Both the position numbers and the translations under genes were made by a program. From contig NZ_MSCC01000004.1 of assembly GCF_002954455.1 (NCBI RefSeq), positions 6,783 to 70,782 on the forward strand: a stretch of 64,000 nucleotides of DNA, written 5' to 3'. Below the pieces are notes generated by a model, which was not told the DNA's origin, did not search any database, and was given only the letters and a program-made list of their open reading frames with translations. Source of the stretch: Photobacterium aquimaris (lineage in GTDB: Bacteria; Pseudomonadota; Gammaproteobacteria; Enterobacterales; Vibrionaceae). Of the stretch, positions 53,954 to 62,860 are shown in pieces (position 1 is the first letter of the stretch; every line of letters starts with the position of its first letter).

Positions 53954-54661
53954 TTAATATTTACACTCTTTAAAAGCATACCCATCTTTAGTTAGGGTGT
54001 AATTATCTGTTATTTTATCACTACGAATAATATTAAATGATATTAATTTACCAGTAGAATCTAGTTCCCACTTTAACATTTGACCAACACGTAATTGTTG
54101 TACTGATTTATTAGCATCACTTAAACGGTACATATCTGAAATATCTAAGCCATACTTAGAGAATATAATTCCTAATGTTTCACCTGATAATACTTGGTGT
54201 TTTATTTCATCAGCATTAACAATATTGGCTGCATCCGTTATTTTTATACTTATTGATTTATCATTAAAGAAGATAATTATTTTAATAATAACCCCTTTGA
54301 AATGTTCCTGATGTTTGCTTATGAGTTTTTTATAGTTATTTAAAGATATAGTATTATATTCATTAATACTATCCTGTTTGTCATTCAATTTTAACTTTGA
54401 ATTGTTCTTTAACTTATACTCAACTGTTAATATATTGTTTTTTCCTGTTGCCGTAATAAAATCAAAATCATTAGGATTTATAAAATAAAAAGGTTTAACC
54501 GTAAATCTTGAGGTTAATACTTGTACAACTTCTTCTATAGATAAATGAGAATCTCTTGTCGTAGTTTCAGTGGTGGCACTTTTTATACTTGTTCCGTTGA
54601 CTGATGGCTGTATAATAATAAATGCAGCTATAAATACAAGTATCGCTAAAATTAAATTCAT
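53954..54661 (-). CDS. LysM-like (OapA-type) domain membrane protein
   Basis: 235 residues with an N-terminal membrane anchor (LILAILVFIAAFIII). A C-terminal OapA/LysM-like unit is seen in HQVLSGETLGIIFSKYGLD, then LRVGQMLKWELD, a cell-wall-binding fold common before M23 peptidases; no peptidase domain follows. Overlaps the 183-residue gene by 4 bases (ATGA). Both are AT-rich. Possibly localises a transfer component to peptidoglycan. Confidence 0.65.
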   Translation of the reverse strand: MNLILAILVFIAAFIIIQPSVNGTSIKSATTETTTRDSHLSIEEVVQVLTSRFTVKPFYFINPNDFDFITATGKNNILTVEYKLKNNSKLKLNDKQDSINEYNTISLNNYKKLISKHQEHFKGVIIKIIIFFNDKSISIKITDAANIVNADEIKHQVLSGETLGIIFSKYGLDISDMYRLSDANKSVQQLRVGQMLKWELDSTGKLISFNIIRSDKITDNYTLTKDGYAFKECKY

Positions 54662-55209
54662 TTAAAACTATATGCTCCACATTCAGTTAATAATGTATTT
54701 ATAAGCTCAGTTGAGCCTGTCAGATTTAATCTTGATTCAAATATAACTTTATTCATATCATTTTTATTATATATTTGAATTATTAAATTAGTCCCTGCTT
54801 TAAAGTCTTTAATAAAATCCATATCAATTACATTACGGATTATAGCGACACTTCCGCCTTCATAATAATCGTTTATTTTTGTTTTGAATTGATAAACCTT
54901 ACCTTTATCGACACGCATTAATGTAATTAAAGTTGATGTACTATCTGCTATTCTAATCGGAGTATCAACAAGAATACTTTTAGTTGATAGATTAATATTA
55001 ATCCGTTGTTCTTTATCTTTATCGCTACAAAATAATGTCATTGTAGTAAAGGGAGTGATTTTATCTAAAATAAACGTAGCATTCGTACCAGAAATTGTTT
55101 TTATATCCGTCATTTCATCAATAGTTTTATTAATAGAGAAACCATCTTTACTCATAACAAAGCAAGGAAATAATAATGCAGATAACAATATTATTTTTTT
55201 AAATTTCAT
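54658..55209 (-). CDS. Exported hypothetical protein
   Basis: 183 residues with signal peptide (KFKKIILLSALLFPCFVMS). Beta-rich, two Cys (LFCSDKD, TECGAYSF). It is the first gene of a two-gene unit with the LysM-like protein, diverging from the 283-residue gene. No family recognised. Confidence 0.5.
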   Translation of the reverse strand: MKFKKIILLSALLFPCFVMSKDGFSINKTIDEMTDIKTISGTNATFILDKITPFTTMTLFCSDKDKEQRININLSTKSILVDTPIRIADSTSTLITLMRVDKGKVYQFKTKINDYYEGGSVAIIRNVIDMDFIKDFKAGTNLIIQIYNKNDMNKVIFESRLNLTGSTELINTLLTECGAYSFK

Positions 55210-55525
55210 ACATCAAAAACTCTTTAAATAGAAAAAAATATTTTACCATATAGAATATATAACATTAAATTATGAATGATTTAATATATACAAATCACAA
55301 AATCAATAATTATTCTTTGCTAATTATTGTCACTTTTGTCACCTTTCTATAAAATTAACAATATTAAAATATTAAATCACAGATGAATATGTACAATAAA
55401 TAAACACCTCGCTCTGTATATAGTCTAATCTTGCTGTACCATTTATTCTTATATGATAATTTCAAATTTATGGTTAATAATCTTAATGCACACCTGAAAC
55501 AAACCATAACAATTCCCTCGCAACA

Positions 55526-55543
55526 ACCACATATCGGTCACTT
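55526..55543 (+). promoter_or_regulatory. Repeated 18-base element (copy 1)
   Basis: ACCACATATCGGTCACTT; a second copy with two differences is at 60957-60974. Both lie 70-110 bases before plus-strand genes of unknown function. Confidence 0.5.
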
Positions 55544-55570
55544 AGGCGCATAGTCAAAACGTGTTAAAAT

Positions 55571-55589
55571 AGTAATTAACAAAATTACT
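55571..55589. promoter_or_regulatory. Inverted repeat AGTAATT-N5-AATTACT
   Basis: Perfect 7-bp arms, 27 bases before the ATG at 55616. Position suits a repressor site over the promoter or start. Confidence 0.55.
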
Positions 55590-55615
55590 TATCACTGTCT
55601 TTTACTGGTAGAGCT

Positions 55616-56467
55616 ATGAATTACGAGAAAAGCTGCCTCGTTCGCGTGAACAATATCGAATGGATTGATTTCTACACTCTTGAACAAGAGTTCTTTGAAT
55701 ATCTAGCTATAAATGGAACGGTTCTAAAAAGTGAAGATGGTTTTGAGCCTCAGTATCACAAAATAGAATTTCGCGGAAAGAGAACAATTTACGCGCCACC
55801 AATGTATGTGCGATCTGTTATCTCAGTAGCTAAATCAGCTATTCCTACAATTCGGAAATATAAGAAAGACCTAGAAGCCGCATACAGAATTGCAATGCAG
55901 TCTATAAACAAATCATTCAAATCATTCCCTAGTAGATTTCCAAGCATTGAACCAGATCTATCTCAAATCAACATTTGGAGACAGGCTGCAACTTCAAGCA
56001 AAATATTAAAGCATGGTGACGTTGCACCCATTTGCCGTTTCTTCACCGATGCAGATAGCCGCGAGAACGCAAAGCAAACTGTTGACTACTTAAAAGTTAA
56101 TTACAACATTCAAGCAAAACTACTCAAAAGTAATATGTCGCTTCGAGGTGGATTAAGTACCGAGCCATGCGTCTACGTAACTGCACCAGTAAATGAATTA
56201 CTATCACATTTTGGTGTGAGTTCTATTCGAAGTAGACGAGAAAGCGGTACTCAGTATCGAGCTCATTGTTATGCTGCAGATGAACGAGGATCTTTTAGGA
56301 TTGGTTATGGATTAGTTATTACCACTGGCCACCCAGAAATTTATGAGACTGTTCCTCAACGTGAAAGAGCACATAAAACAACATTGATTAAAAAGCCGTT
56401 GTACTTTTCTAATATCGGGAAAATTGCCGGTCAGTTTGTTGAACTGTACGAAGAAGACAATAAATAA
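55616..56467 (+). CDS. Hypothetical protein
   Basis: 283 residues, basic, no signal or membrane segment. Three-part look: an N-terminal alpha/beta part, a central helical part with many Lys/Arg (TIRKYKKDLEAAYRIAMQSI), and a beta-rich C-terminal part (QYRAHCYAADERGSFRIGYGLVITTG). Could bind nucleic acid, but no motif was recognised. Its own inverted repeat upstream suggests autoregulation. Confidence 0.55.
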   Translation: MNYEKSCLVRVNNIEWIDFYTLEQEFFEYLAINGTVLKSEDGFEPQYHKIEFRGKRTIYAPPMYVRSVISVAKSAIPTIRKYKKDLEAAYRIAMQSINKSFKSFPSRFPSIEPDLSQINIWRQAATSSKILKHGDVAPICRFFTDADSRENAKQTVDYLKVNYNIQAKLLKSNMSLRGGLSTEPCVYVTAPVNELLSHFGVSSIRSRRESGTQYRAHCYAADERGSFRIGYGLVITTGHPEIYETVPQRERAHKTTLIKKPLYFSNIGKIAGQFVELYEEDNK

Positions 56468-56818
56468 CAGCCAAGCTATGATTTACGATAATTAATTATA
56501 AATGGTATTAATTTTTAATGGTTAATAGTGATTAATAGCGATTAACTATCATTATTTGTAATTTACCGTAAATTATAGCTGTACACAAAACACACAAATC
56601 ATATTTTACCCACAACCAACACAACTACTTAAAAATATTATTGCAATACTAAAAATGTATTTATTAAATATTGCTTTCCTCAAAAACAAACCATAAGTCA
56701 CTGTTATAAAATGACTGTGTGAATTAAAGTTATAATCTGCAATATTATTTACATATTACTATAAAGATAAAATAATATTATTTGTATATTTATAGCGACA
56801 AAAAACAGGTCGCACAAA
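56468..56818. other. AT-rich intergenic region with short repeats
   Basis: About 350 bases with no gene. Two and a half 10-base units (GTTAATAGTG, ATTAATAGCG, ATTAACTATC) lie at 56521-56550, and AACAAACCATAA recurs near 56684. Could hold a regulator site or a transfer-origin feature; I see no nic-like sequence. Confidence 0.4.
56521..56550. repeat. Ten-base direct repeats
   Basis: GTTAATAGTG, ATTAATAGCG, ATTAACTATC in phase with the helix, a layout that proteins bind cooperatively. Confidence 0.5.
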
Positions 56819-57223
56819 ATGAAAGGTTTGCAGGAAATGCTCGTTCTAAACAAAACAAATACAACGATGATCCCATTTGCTCACGGACAGATTAGCATTG
56901 CATCTATAGCCGTATTGTTTAATAGCGGTATCTCATTTAGAAACGATAAGCCAATTGAGTTCTTCGTTGAAAAAGTCAGTAACCAATGTGGCTACAGTAT
57001 CTCTAAAACAATTCTGATCAATGAACCTAATGGTTATGGGCAGTTTTTACACGCGATTGAAGAACAACATACTAATGAGTTATTTGCGGCTTATGAATTG
57101 GTACACATCAACTTAGAGTGCCAGGTCGAGCTTGCATCCTATCTGATTACACTAAAGAGAAGTAAAATCACTGGTAGTGAAATTGAAGATTATTTGCTGA
57201 AAGGCAATATTTTTATTGCATGA
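56819..57223 (+). CDS. Hypothetical protein
   Basis: 134 residues, cytoplasmic, mixed fold; starts MKGLQEMLVLNKTNTTMIPF, and ends with SKITGSEIEDYLLKGNIFIA. A later Met at position 7 is an alternative start. No family recognised. Ends before a strong terminator. Confidence 0.5.
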   Translation: MKGLQEMLVLNKTNTTMIPFAHGQISIASIAVLFNSGISFRNDKPIEFFVEKVSNQCGYSISKTILINEPNGYGQFLHAIEEQHTNELFAAYELVHINLECQVELASYLITLKRSKITGSEIEDYLLKGNIFIA

Positions 57224-57273
57224 GTTATGCACAATTTCTGTAGATTAAAATTGTATAACATCATTGATGAGGG

Positions 57274-57320
57274 CTCTGTATTACTGACACAGCGAGTATG
57301 GCAAGTAATACAGAGTTTTT
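57274..57320. terminator. Bidirectional terminator
   Basis: CTCTGTATTACT pairs with AGTAATACAGAG around 18 bases, followed by TTTTT, between convergent genes. Confidence 0.85.
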
Positions 57321-57328
57321 AAGTTAGA

Positions 57329-58030
57329 TTAGTTAAATTTCGAGAAATTTGATACTGCAGCGCGTATACCAACACCACTCAACAATATGATTGGCAATAA
57401 CCATAATGTTGGATGATTGTCTGTCGGAGCAACAAGATAAATCAACATGAATCCTACTAGTGGGATACCCACCAAGTGCATTGAAATTGACCATTTTAAA
57501 CCGCTATCTCTTACGCCAGTGTAAATGCGCTCCTTTCGTAGCACGACTCCATCAGCAAACATGCATAGCCAAACAATTAAGAACAAAGGTAATGAACTAA
57601 CAACATACGACATTTTAATTATCGTAGTGAATACAACAAAGATTGGTATATATAACCAAGCTCTTATTCCAACTTGGGGAGTTAGCATTAACTCTTTCAA
57701 GTTTGTATTCAAAAGACCTGACACACCATCCATAAAGTAGCTTGTAACAGATAGTGGATCTATCATGTATCTATGCCCTGTTTTATCGAATGATAAAAAC
57801 TCAAAATATTTGATTAACACTAATCGACTGTGATCTGTTCCCTTGTCTACAAAATCAAAGATAACAGCAACATACTCCACTCCTATAGCAATTATTAGCA
57901 GTAAGAATGAAACAATAACAATTTCAAACGCCAACCTAAATAAAGCACCAACACCACCGGTATAGCGTGGTGGCTTCTCTCTTTTTTGTGAACCGCCTTG
58001 TTGTGAATTTCCCTTGTTTTCTTGAGCCAT
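57329..58030 (-). CDS. Transfer membrane protein, TIGR03747 type
   Basis: 233 residues with four membrane segments (FEIVIVSFLLLIIAIGVEYVAVI; WLYIPIFVVFTTIIKMSYVV with LPLFLIVWLCMFADGVVL; MHLVGIPLVGFMLIYLVA; WLLPIILLSGVGIRA). The order with TraD and the sequence around GVVLRKERIYTGVRDSGLKWS recall the ICE membrane family TIGR03747 found beside TraD. Role unknown; perhaps supports coupling protein or channel. Confidence 0.75.
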   Translation of the reverse strand: MAQENKGNSQQGGSQKREKPPRYTGGVGALFRLAFEIVIVSFLLLIIAIGVEYVAVIFDFVDKGTDHSRLVLIKYFEFLSFDKTGHRYMIDPLSVTSYFMDGVSGLLNTNLKELMLTPQVGIRAWLYIPIFVVFTTIIKMSYVVSSLPLFLIVWLCMFADGVVLRKERIYTGVRDSGLKWSISMHLVGIPLVGFMLIYLVAPTDNHPTLWLLPIILLSGVGIRAAVSNFSKFN

Positions 58031-58114
58031 AATTGCCCTCCTTTTACGATTTTCACATAAAAGCCAAATTCATCATTGATTAGACAATCAACGATTAAAC
58101 AACTAATCCATGTT

Positions 58115-58135
58115 GATTTTGTAAACAGCAATATT
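58115..58135. promoter_or_regulatory. Dyad operator candidate (GATTTTG-TAAACAG-CAATATT)
   Basis: One arm perfect, the other 5 of 7, between the divergent TIGR03747-like and traD genes, 35 bases before the traD start. Confidence 0.6.
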
Positions 58136-58169
58136 GTTACGTCATGGCTCAATTGAGAACGATAGAAAT

Positions 58170-60428
58170 ATGACTGTTGAATACAGAATGGATGGGCAGT
58201 TACGTCCTATAACCGAATATAAAGCGGCCTTGGTTAGCTCGTTGGGAACTTACGCCCTAGTTGCAGTTCCTAGCCTTGCTGGTTTACCAATATCACTTAG
58301 TTATACGTTAGCCGTAGCAACTGCAGCAATGGCTGGAACTCAAATCGTTAATGGTAGAAAACTAAAACGCTACCAGAAAAATCTAACACGCTTAGAAGCA
58401 TTCGCAATGACCACCGAAGAATTACCTGTCTCTGAAACAGAGTTCTACCTTGGTAAAGGTTTTGATTGGACTCAAGTACATGCCCAACGCGCTTATGAAT
58501 GCCAAAAGCAAACTGGTCGAAAGTATATCAAGCAATCTCCCCTTTACTATAAAGCGCGTGAATTAGAACGATATGCAGCGAAAACAGGTAAATTGCGCCT
58601 AATCGCAGATCTAACAAGTTCAGGCAAAATAATTAACGGTAAAAAAATAGCTAAACGCCTCAATCGAATAATTGAGAAAAGACCGGCACTTAAACCTCTG
58701 GCCACAATCAGTAATAAACTCAATTACATTAACCTAATTGATAACCCATATGCGCCACTCCCTCCCGTTGGTGGTGAACCTTATCTGCATGGTGTAGGTG
58801 CAAGTGAAGAAAAAGATATGTTCATGGAGCTCGGTGGCCGAAATGGACATACGCTTGTCATGGGTACTACTCGTGTGGGAAAAACCCGTGCAGCAGAGTT
58901 ATTCATATCTGCAGATATTGCCCGTGTTGTAAAACGCAAGATTACTTATCGTGGGTATGACGGTTCAATTGTCAAAAAAGTAATGAGTGAGCCAGAGGCA
59001 ATGGTTGCCGTGCTTGACCCCAAAGGTGATGCAGACTTACTTGCCCGTTGCTACTCAGAAGCAAAACGACATGGACGCGAGTTCATTCTATTTCATCTTG
59101 GCGCACCAGACGTTACAGCCCGTTATAACGGTATTGGTCACTTTAGTCAGATTTCAGAGTGTGCGACCCGTTCAACTAACCCGTTGGGTGGCGGCTCAGA
59201 TAACGCATTTAAAGAGTTCGCATGGCGATTCTCTAACGTTATTTGTACTGCATTATGCCGATTGCGTAAGCGTCCTAGTTATGATCTGATTCGTAAATAC
59301 ATCATGGATATGGAAGTGCTATATCTGGAATACTGCAAAATGCTGATGGTTGAGTTAGAAATTGAAAACTGGCAAGAACTACACGAAGACTTGAAGCAAA
59401 CAATGAAAGGTATTCCAGCGTCATTAAAGGCAATGTCACGCGAATCTTTAGCTTTCTATATGCTAATCAAAGAGCAGCAAGAAGCCGGTAATATGAAAGA
59501 TGATCCGGTATATGAAGCTGTACTTAACGCTGTTCGTTATGATCCAAGTTACTTTTCTAAAATCACAGCTAGTTACTTACCGTTCCTTGAAAAGTTATGT
59601 AGCGGTGACAACTTAAAGGTGTTGTCTCCTAACTATGATGATTTAGATGATCCACGCCCTGTATTCGATTGGACGCAAGCAGCCCGTAAACGTGCCGTAG
59701 TTTATTGTGGTTTTGATGCCATGACAAACCGTGACGTAGCTAGTGCATGTTCAAACGCCATGCTTTCTGACCTATTGAGCTTATCCGGTAAAATATACAA
59801 ATCAGGCATCAACTATGGCGTAGATGGTTGTTTATCAACTGAAAAGCCCGTTTGTTATCTGCATTTGGATGAAGCAAACGAAATGGTCGGTGAAGAATTT
59901 ATGCCAATTTTGAACAAAGCTGGTGGTTCAGGTATGCGCGTAACCGCTTATACACAGTCAAGACAGGATCTTACAGTTAAACTTAATGACAGAGCCAAAG
60001 CGGAGGTATTGGAGTCTAACTTCAACACCTTAATAATGTTCCGTGTCAAAACCGAAGATACAGCCAAGTTATTCACTGATCAGCTACCAGAAGTAGACCT
60101 TTATGACACAAAGATACAAAACGGTGTCACACCTGACTCTGGCATCATAGATGATGGATTGGACACCAAAGTATTTTCAACTCGCGTTAGTGATTCTGTC
60201 GGCACAGCCAAAACCCAAAAACTTATTACACCAGATCAGATCATTGCCCTACCTAAAGGACAGGCATTTTGTATCGTTGAAGGCTCAAGAGTAATCAAGG
60301 TGCGATTCCCGCTACCTAAAGAGAGCGCATCGACACTACCACCAGATATTGAATCACTATGTTCAGCTATGCGAGTCAAATACAACTCATATGATGGATG
60401 GTGGAATGAGCCAAACTCTACCCACTAA
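58170..60428 (+). CDS. traD: TraD-type coupling protein (SXT/TOL subfamily)
   Basis: 752 residues from the ATG at 58170 (MTVEYRMDGQLRPI). Two N-terminal membrane spans lie in LVSSLGTYALVAVPSLAG and SLSYTLAVATAAMAGTQIV. Walker A is GTTRVGKTR and Walker B CYLHLDEANEM; GSGMRVTAYTQSRQDL follows as in VirD4/TraD motors. It recruits relaxosome DNA to the channel and pumps it. The longer frame to 58134 lacks a good ribosome site. Read alone from the divergent promoter; the relaxase usually beside it in MPF_G elements is absent. Confidence 0.9.
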   Translation: MTVEYRMDGQLRPITEYKAALVSSLGTYALVAVPSLAGLPISLSYTLAVATAAMAGTQIVNGRKLKRYQKNLTRLEAFAMTTEELPVSETEFYLGKGFDWTQVHAQRAYECQKQTGRKYIKQSPLYYKARELERYAAKTGKLRLIADLTSSGKIINGKKIAKRLNRIIEKRPALKPLATISNKLNYINLIDNPYAPLPPVGGEPYLHGVGASEEKDMFMELGGRNGHTLVMGTTRVGKTRAAELFISADIARVVKRKITYRGYDGSIVKKVMSEPEAMVAVLDPKGDADLLARCYSEAKRHGREFILFHLGAPDVTARYNGIGHFSQISECATRSTNPLGGGSDNAFKEFAWRFSNVICTALCRLRKRPSYDLIRKYIMDMEVLYLEYCKMLMVELEIENWQELHEDLKQTMKGIPASLKAMSRESLAFYMLIKEQQEAGNMKDDPVYEAVLNAVRYDPSYFSKITASYLPFLEKLCSGDNLKVLSPNYDDLDDPRPVFDWTQAARKRAVVYCGFDAMTNRDVASACSNAMLSDLLSLSGKIYKSGINYGVDGCLSTEKPVCYLHLDEANEMVGEEFMPILNKAGGSGMRVTAYTQSRQDLTVKLNDRAKAEVLESNFNTLIMFRVKTEDTAKLFTDQLPEVDLYDTKIQNGVTPDSGIIDDGLDTKVFSTRVSDSVGTAKTQKLITPDQIIALPKGQAFCIVEGSRVIKVRFPLPKESASTLPPDIESLCSAMRVKYNSYDGWWNEPNSTH

Positions 60429-60470
60429 AGTAAACTTGTAATAATCAAAAATAACATTCAGGAATGGATT

Positions 60471-60731
60471 TTGAAAAAAACAAAAACAATTAGCTTTATC
60501 TTGGTTTGCATTCTGCTTTCAGCATGTAGTTCCTTTGCTGAAAATGACAAGACGATCAATACCCAGATCAACGAAAATAACCATATAGTAAAAGATCTTG
60601 AAGTGACTTATTTCGTTTCTGGCAACCAGTGCATAAAGTTCTCACAATCAATTGCGGAAATAAAAAACCTAAATAGCAATAAACCTATACCTAAGTATTT
60701 ATTGAGCCACGAACGTATTAATTGCCCTTAA
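60471..60731 (+). CDS. Small lipoprotein
   Basis: 86 residues, starting with TTG behind AGGAATGGA; lipobox LLSAC (Cys19). The mature part has two further Cys (NQCIKF, INCP). It follows traD by 40 bases and is closed by a terminator. Could be an exclusion or channel lipoprotein, but nothing decides this. Confidence 0.6.
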   Translation: MKKTKTISFILVCILLSACSSFAENDKTINTQINENNHIVKDLEVTYFVSGNQCIKFSQSIAEIKNLNSNKPIPKYLLSHERINCP

Positions 60732-60755
60732 TAAACCAGTCACAAATTATTCATC

Positions 60756-60786
60756 AAGGCCGCCCTTTAAAAAGCGGCTTTTTTTG
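60756..60786 (+). terminator. Terminator after the lipoprotein
   Basis: GGCCGC and GCGGCT around a ten-base loop, followed by TTTTTTT. Confidence 0.85.
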
Positions 60787-61080
60787 ATGAATTAATCATT
60801 ATTACCAGCCAGTAGCTATATTAGAAATTAAGAAAAAAATAATTAAGTATACTTCTCCCCTATAAATCAATAGGTTGATGTAATCCTAATAAATAAGCAT
60901 TACTTTCTCATATCTCAACAAATAGTTACCGTAAAAATAAATATCCATTCACTACTACCACATATCAGCCACTTCTATATTCAAAAAAAATTTTTTAATA
61001 TTTTTATTTTTTCCCAAAATAACGTAAGTAAAACTTAATACAAATCAACATTACCGTTAAAATACCGCTAGTACATCATA
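60787..61080. other. Intergenic region
   Basis: About 290 bases, AT-rich, with the second copy of ACCACATATCAGCCACTT at 60957-60974. Otherwise no structure seen. Confidence 0.4.
60957..60974 (+). promoter_or_regulatory. Repeated 18-base element (copy 2)
   Basis: ACCACATATCAGCCACTT, differing from 55526-55543 by two bases, about 107 bases before the ATG at 61081. Confidence 0.5.
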
Positions 61081-61812
61081 ATGAGAATCACGATGCAGCC
61101 ATTAATACTTATTAACGATGATGAAATTGATCGCGTTCTAAATATGCCATTACTAGAAACATTTGGCATTCGCACTACGAACAACAAAACACTAGCTCGA
61201 CAGGTGTTCTATTCAACATTCAAATATACAAACCGACTCATTGGCCTAGCAAATAAATATGGCTACAAACTAGAAGTTAAAGCAGTACACCCTAAAAATG
61301 CCAAATATGAGCCAGGGGAACGTTATAGAATTTCATTGAGTTATAAAGTAATAGGAATTGATCCAAAAGAAGTGTCGCCAGAGTTCAAAGCAGAGCTAAA
61401 AACAGAACAGTTACATTTCGCACAAGAATCACTTTACCAACAAGTACGTTTAGAGAATGAATTATTCGTAGAACGACTAGCGATGAAATTAAATAGATTT
61501 AAACGATTAAATGATCTTATGTCTTTGAACAATATCGCTGAAATGAGTGCAGAATGTTTTTCACGCAATAGTAAAAAAGCAAAACCACGGATGATCTGTA
61601 GAAAGTATCTAAGACAATACCTCAGCAATCCAAACCGTGTAGCTAGTGCTAAAAAGCAATTTGAATCAAGCCCATTATTTGTTGAGTTTAGAGCTAATTT
61701 CATTGCTGAAATTCAAAGACTATCCGTACTACTAGATATTTCATTTATTGAGTTCAAGTACCAGACAGTAAAATACATAGAGGATCAAATTAAACAACAA
61801 GAGGTAATTTAA
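61081..61812 (+). CDS. Hypothetical basic protein near the origin
   Basis: 243 residues, basic and mainly helical in the second half (LVERLAMKLNRFKRLNDLM, KKAKPRMICRKYLRQYL), with no signal or membrane segment. Start could be ATG 61081 or 61093 (MQPLIL). It lies next to the iteron origin and has its own terminator. It might be a replication or partition accessory, but no family was recognised. Confidence 0.55.
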   Translation: MRITMQPLILINDDEIDRVLNMPLLETFGIRTTNNKTLARQVFYSTFKYTNRLIGLANKYGYKLEVKAVHPKNAKYEPGERYRISLSYKVIGIDPKEVSPEFKAELKTEQLHFAQESLYQQVRLENELFVERLAMKLNRFKRLNDLMSLNNIAEMSAECFSRNSKKAKPRMICRKYLRQYLSNPNRVASAKKQFESSPLFVEFRANFIAEIQRLSVLLDISFIEFKYQTVKYIEDQIKQQEVI

Positions 61813-61815
61813 GAG

Positions 61816-61837
61816 AAAGAGCTTAGGCTCTTTTTTT
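61816..61837 (+). terminator. Terminator
   Basis: AAAGAGC-TTAG-GCTCTTT followed by a run of T, directly after the 243-residue gene. Confidence 0.9.
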
Positions 61838-62309
61838 GAACATAAAACATACAGGTATGATTTACAGTTATTTACGATTATTTGAGTGTGTTCATTAAAA
61901 ACCATAGATATTGATGTAAATTCACTATTATCAGTTATCCATAACTTTTAAAGTTAATCGTATACGCCGATTACTCCACGATTAACTTTAAGTAACAACT
62001 CTCCCTGCTCCACACCATCAAACACGCCATACGAACGCCTCAATCGCTCTGCACAAGCCCCAAAGCCCTTAGCTCGACATGGTAAGTTCAGATCATCACA
62101 AAAAGTCTTAAATCACGCTACAGGATGATTTTATCACTCTCTGCATAATAAAAAGATCATGCGTAGTAGTCACCTCTCATATAGCTCTAAAACGCCCTGA
62201 GAGCTAATCTAAGGCTTGATTACCCAAATTAGGCTATCAAGTTAGGGCTATATTGTTGGTGGCTCTTAAAATCGCTTACAAGAGATAATTTAAGTAAAAG
62301 TTAGCAGTT
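61838..62309. other. Origin-proximal noncoding region
   Basis: No gene seen. Holds a long inverted repeat (61950-61989) and a mixed-composition stretch at 61990-62280 that may encode a regulatory RNA; no defined RNA family recognised. Confidence 0.4.
61950..61989. repeat. Perfect 12-bp inverted repeat with 16-base spacer
   Basis: AAAGTTAATCGT and ACGATTAACTTT. The long spacer suits a protein-binding dyad more than a terminator. It lies about 0.6 kb before the iterons. Confidence 0.65.
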
Positions 62310-62347
62310 GATCTTTTAAGATCCAAATCAGGATCTTCTGTGGGATC
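62310..62347. other. Dam-site cluster of the origin
   Basis: Four GATC sites (62310, 62320, 62332, 62344) about 10-12 bases apart, with AAGATCC-N5-GGATCTT type pairing among them. Clustered Dam sites near an AT-rich element are standard in iteron origins. Confidence 0.65.
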
Positions 62348-62436
62348 GTGTTTGTATATACCTGTTGGTCGTGTGTTTTTGTTTTTGCTGTTTTAAATTT
62401 TAAAAAAATGGCTCTAAAGATCTTTTATTTATTTTT

Positions 62437-62517
62437 ACTTTAAACTTTAAACTTTAACGCTTTAATACTTTAGGTACTTTAGGCTTTACTTTAAGCTTTA
62501 CTTTATACTTTAAGCTT
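62437..62517. repeat. AT-rich tract of repeated ACTTTA
   Basis: About ten close copies of the hexamer ACTTTA or CTTTA in 81 bases, between the Dam cluster and the iterons. Likely the DNA-unwinding element of the origin. Confidence 0.65.
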
Positions 62518-62562
62518 TGTCTGATTTTAAGTTACTGATTAATATTTAAAATCAGGCAATAT

Positions 62563-62792
62563 ACAGCAACAAGATCCCGTTGAACAGCAACAAGATCCCG
62601 TTGAACAGCAACAGAATCCCGAAGATACAGCAACAGAATCCCGAGGATACAGCAACAGAATCCCGTGATACAGCAACAGAATCCCGTGATACAGCAACAG
62701 AATCCCGCGATACAGCAACAGAATCCCGCGATACAGCAACAGAATCCCGTTGAACAGCAACAAAATCCCGAAGATACAGCAACAAAATCCCG
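62563..62792. repeat. Iteron array: 11 tandem copies
   Basis: The 17-base unit ACAGCAACARAATCCCG occurs at 62563, 62584, 62605, 62627, 62649, 62670, 62691, 62712, 62733, 62754 and 62776, spaced 21-22 bases (two helical turns). Early copies read CAAGATCCCG, middle CAGAATCCCG, later CAAAATCCCG. It should bind the Rep protein encoded downstream. Minus-strand open frames across it are artefacts of the repeat. Confidence 0.93.
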
Positions 62793-62860
62793 TAATTTAG
62801 AGTGATAAGTGCTCTTATTGGTTTTTTTTAGCCGTTACCACATGTGGATAATGAAAAAAT

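Larger units (their letters stand above)
55210..55615. other. Divergent intergenic region with shared motifs
   Basis: About 400 bases, very AT-rich at 55210-55320. Contains AACAAACCATAA (near 55498), ACCACATATCGGTCACTT (55526-55543) and the inverted repeat at 55571-55589; the first two recur before other plus-strand genes. Confidence 0.5.

Noticed and set aside
56468..56818. oriT in the AT-rich repeat region
   Set aside because: No relaxase gene or nic-like motif nearby; repeats alone are not enough.
62539..62785. Minus-strand open frames of 74 and 77 residues over the iterons
   Set aside because: Their low-complexity sequence (repeated LLYRGI or DSVAVSR) is just the translation of the iteron repeat.
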